Below, in pieces: positions 61,374-61,487 of a stretch of DNA of 61,487 nt. The notes beneath the pieces are model-generated. The model ran no database searches. It saw only the letters and a program-made list of their open reading frames with translations, and was not told where the DNA came from. Origin of the DNA: Clostridia bacterium (GTDB lineage: Bacteria > Bacillota > Clostridia > Christensenellales > Borkfalkiaceae); NCBI GenBank assembly GCA_017445995.1, contig JAFSRT010000022.1, positions 1 through 61,487 of the forward strand. The letters are read 5' to 3'. A program made the position numbers and the translations under genes. The stretch's first letter is position 1, and every line of letters starts with the position of its first letter.

Positions 61374-61487
61374 TGAATACACTTTTTTAGCATATAATTA
61401 TGTAAATTATATAATTAAAAATTTTATAATTATTATATCAACTTAATTTTAATCTTTTTTTTAATAAAGACAGCGGAACAGCAACGA

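Overview
The window comes from an AT-rich, low-GC Gram-positive (Firmicutes/Clostridia-type) anaerobe. This rests on gene order (rpmB|asp23-fakA-recG, ytxC-thrS, XRE-potABCD), a T-box before thrS, a guanine riboswitch, a DAP-type MurE (DNPR motif), ferredoxin-linked indolepyruvate oxidoreductase, and spore-associated genes (spmA, spmB, ytxC). The code is standard. About 85% of the genes lie on the minus strand. Promoters are mostly TTGACA-like or TTGCTT with 17-nt spacers, and many could be read directly. I cannot fix the species.

Layout. 1-463: four tRNAs (Asp, Phe, Thr, Tyr) and a terminator. 485-3166: an accessory three-gene module, namely a 147-aa orphan and a BspA-like leucine-rich-repeat lipoprotein, divergent from a tiny XRE repressor; two matching operators sit inside the two promoter spacers. 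3172-7754: the first half of a split division/cell-wall cluster (mraZ-rsmH-ftsL-PBP) and murI, with MraZ boxes over the mraZ promoter. 7897-14344: rpsT, then a purine unit in which a guanine riboswitch precedes xpt and a BMP-type nucleoside ABC transporter. 14576-25802: tRNA-Thr, traX-like, recG-fakA-asp23, rpmB, a phosphoesterase, rdgB, rsmA, metG-tatD and spmAB. 25843-32059: T-box-thrS, ytxC, a Ca2+ P-type ATPase and a phosphoribosyltransferase. 32129-41401: the second half of the division cluster (murE-mraY-murD-ftsW-murA-ftsQ-ftsA-ftsZ). 41506-41616: a 36-aa peptide gene with its own strong promoter and terminator. 41740-45528: azlCD, mrp, rlmI-like and ppa. 45593-54766: an aromatic-acid operon. 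54806-56019: two chromate-transporter halves. 56145-61229: potDCBA and an XRE-cupin regulator.

The most interesting system is 45593-54766. The minus-strand operon encodes a Na+/solute symporter, two AMP-forming phenylacetate-CoA ligases, both subunits of indolepyruvate:ferredoxin oxidoreductase, a tandem-ACT protein, an amidohydrolase and an aminotransferase. Its leader starts with a consensus promoter and encodes a 24-residue peptide in which 12 residues are Tyr or Phe. An antiterminator segment and an intrinsic terminator follow immediately. This is the design of ribosome-mediated attenuation responding to charged tRNA-Tyr/Phe. Derepression on aromatic amino-acid shortage, together with ATP-consuming ligases, suggests a biosynthetic salvage route: imported arylacetates become aryl-CoA, then arylpyruvates by reductive carboxylation, then Tyr/Phe/Trp. 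That direction is my inference; the genes and the leader are seen directly.
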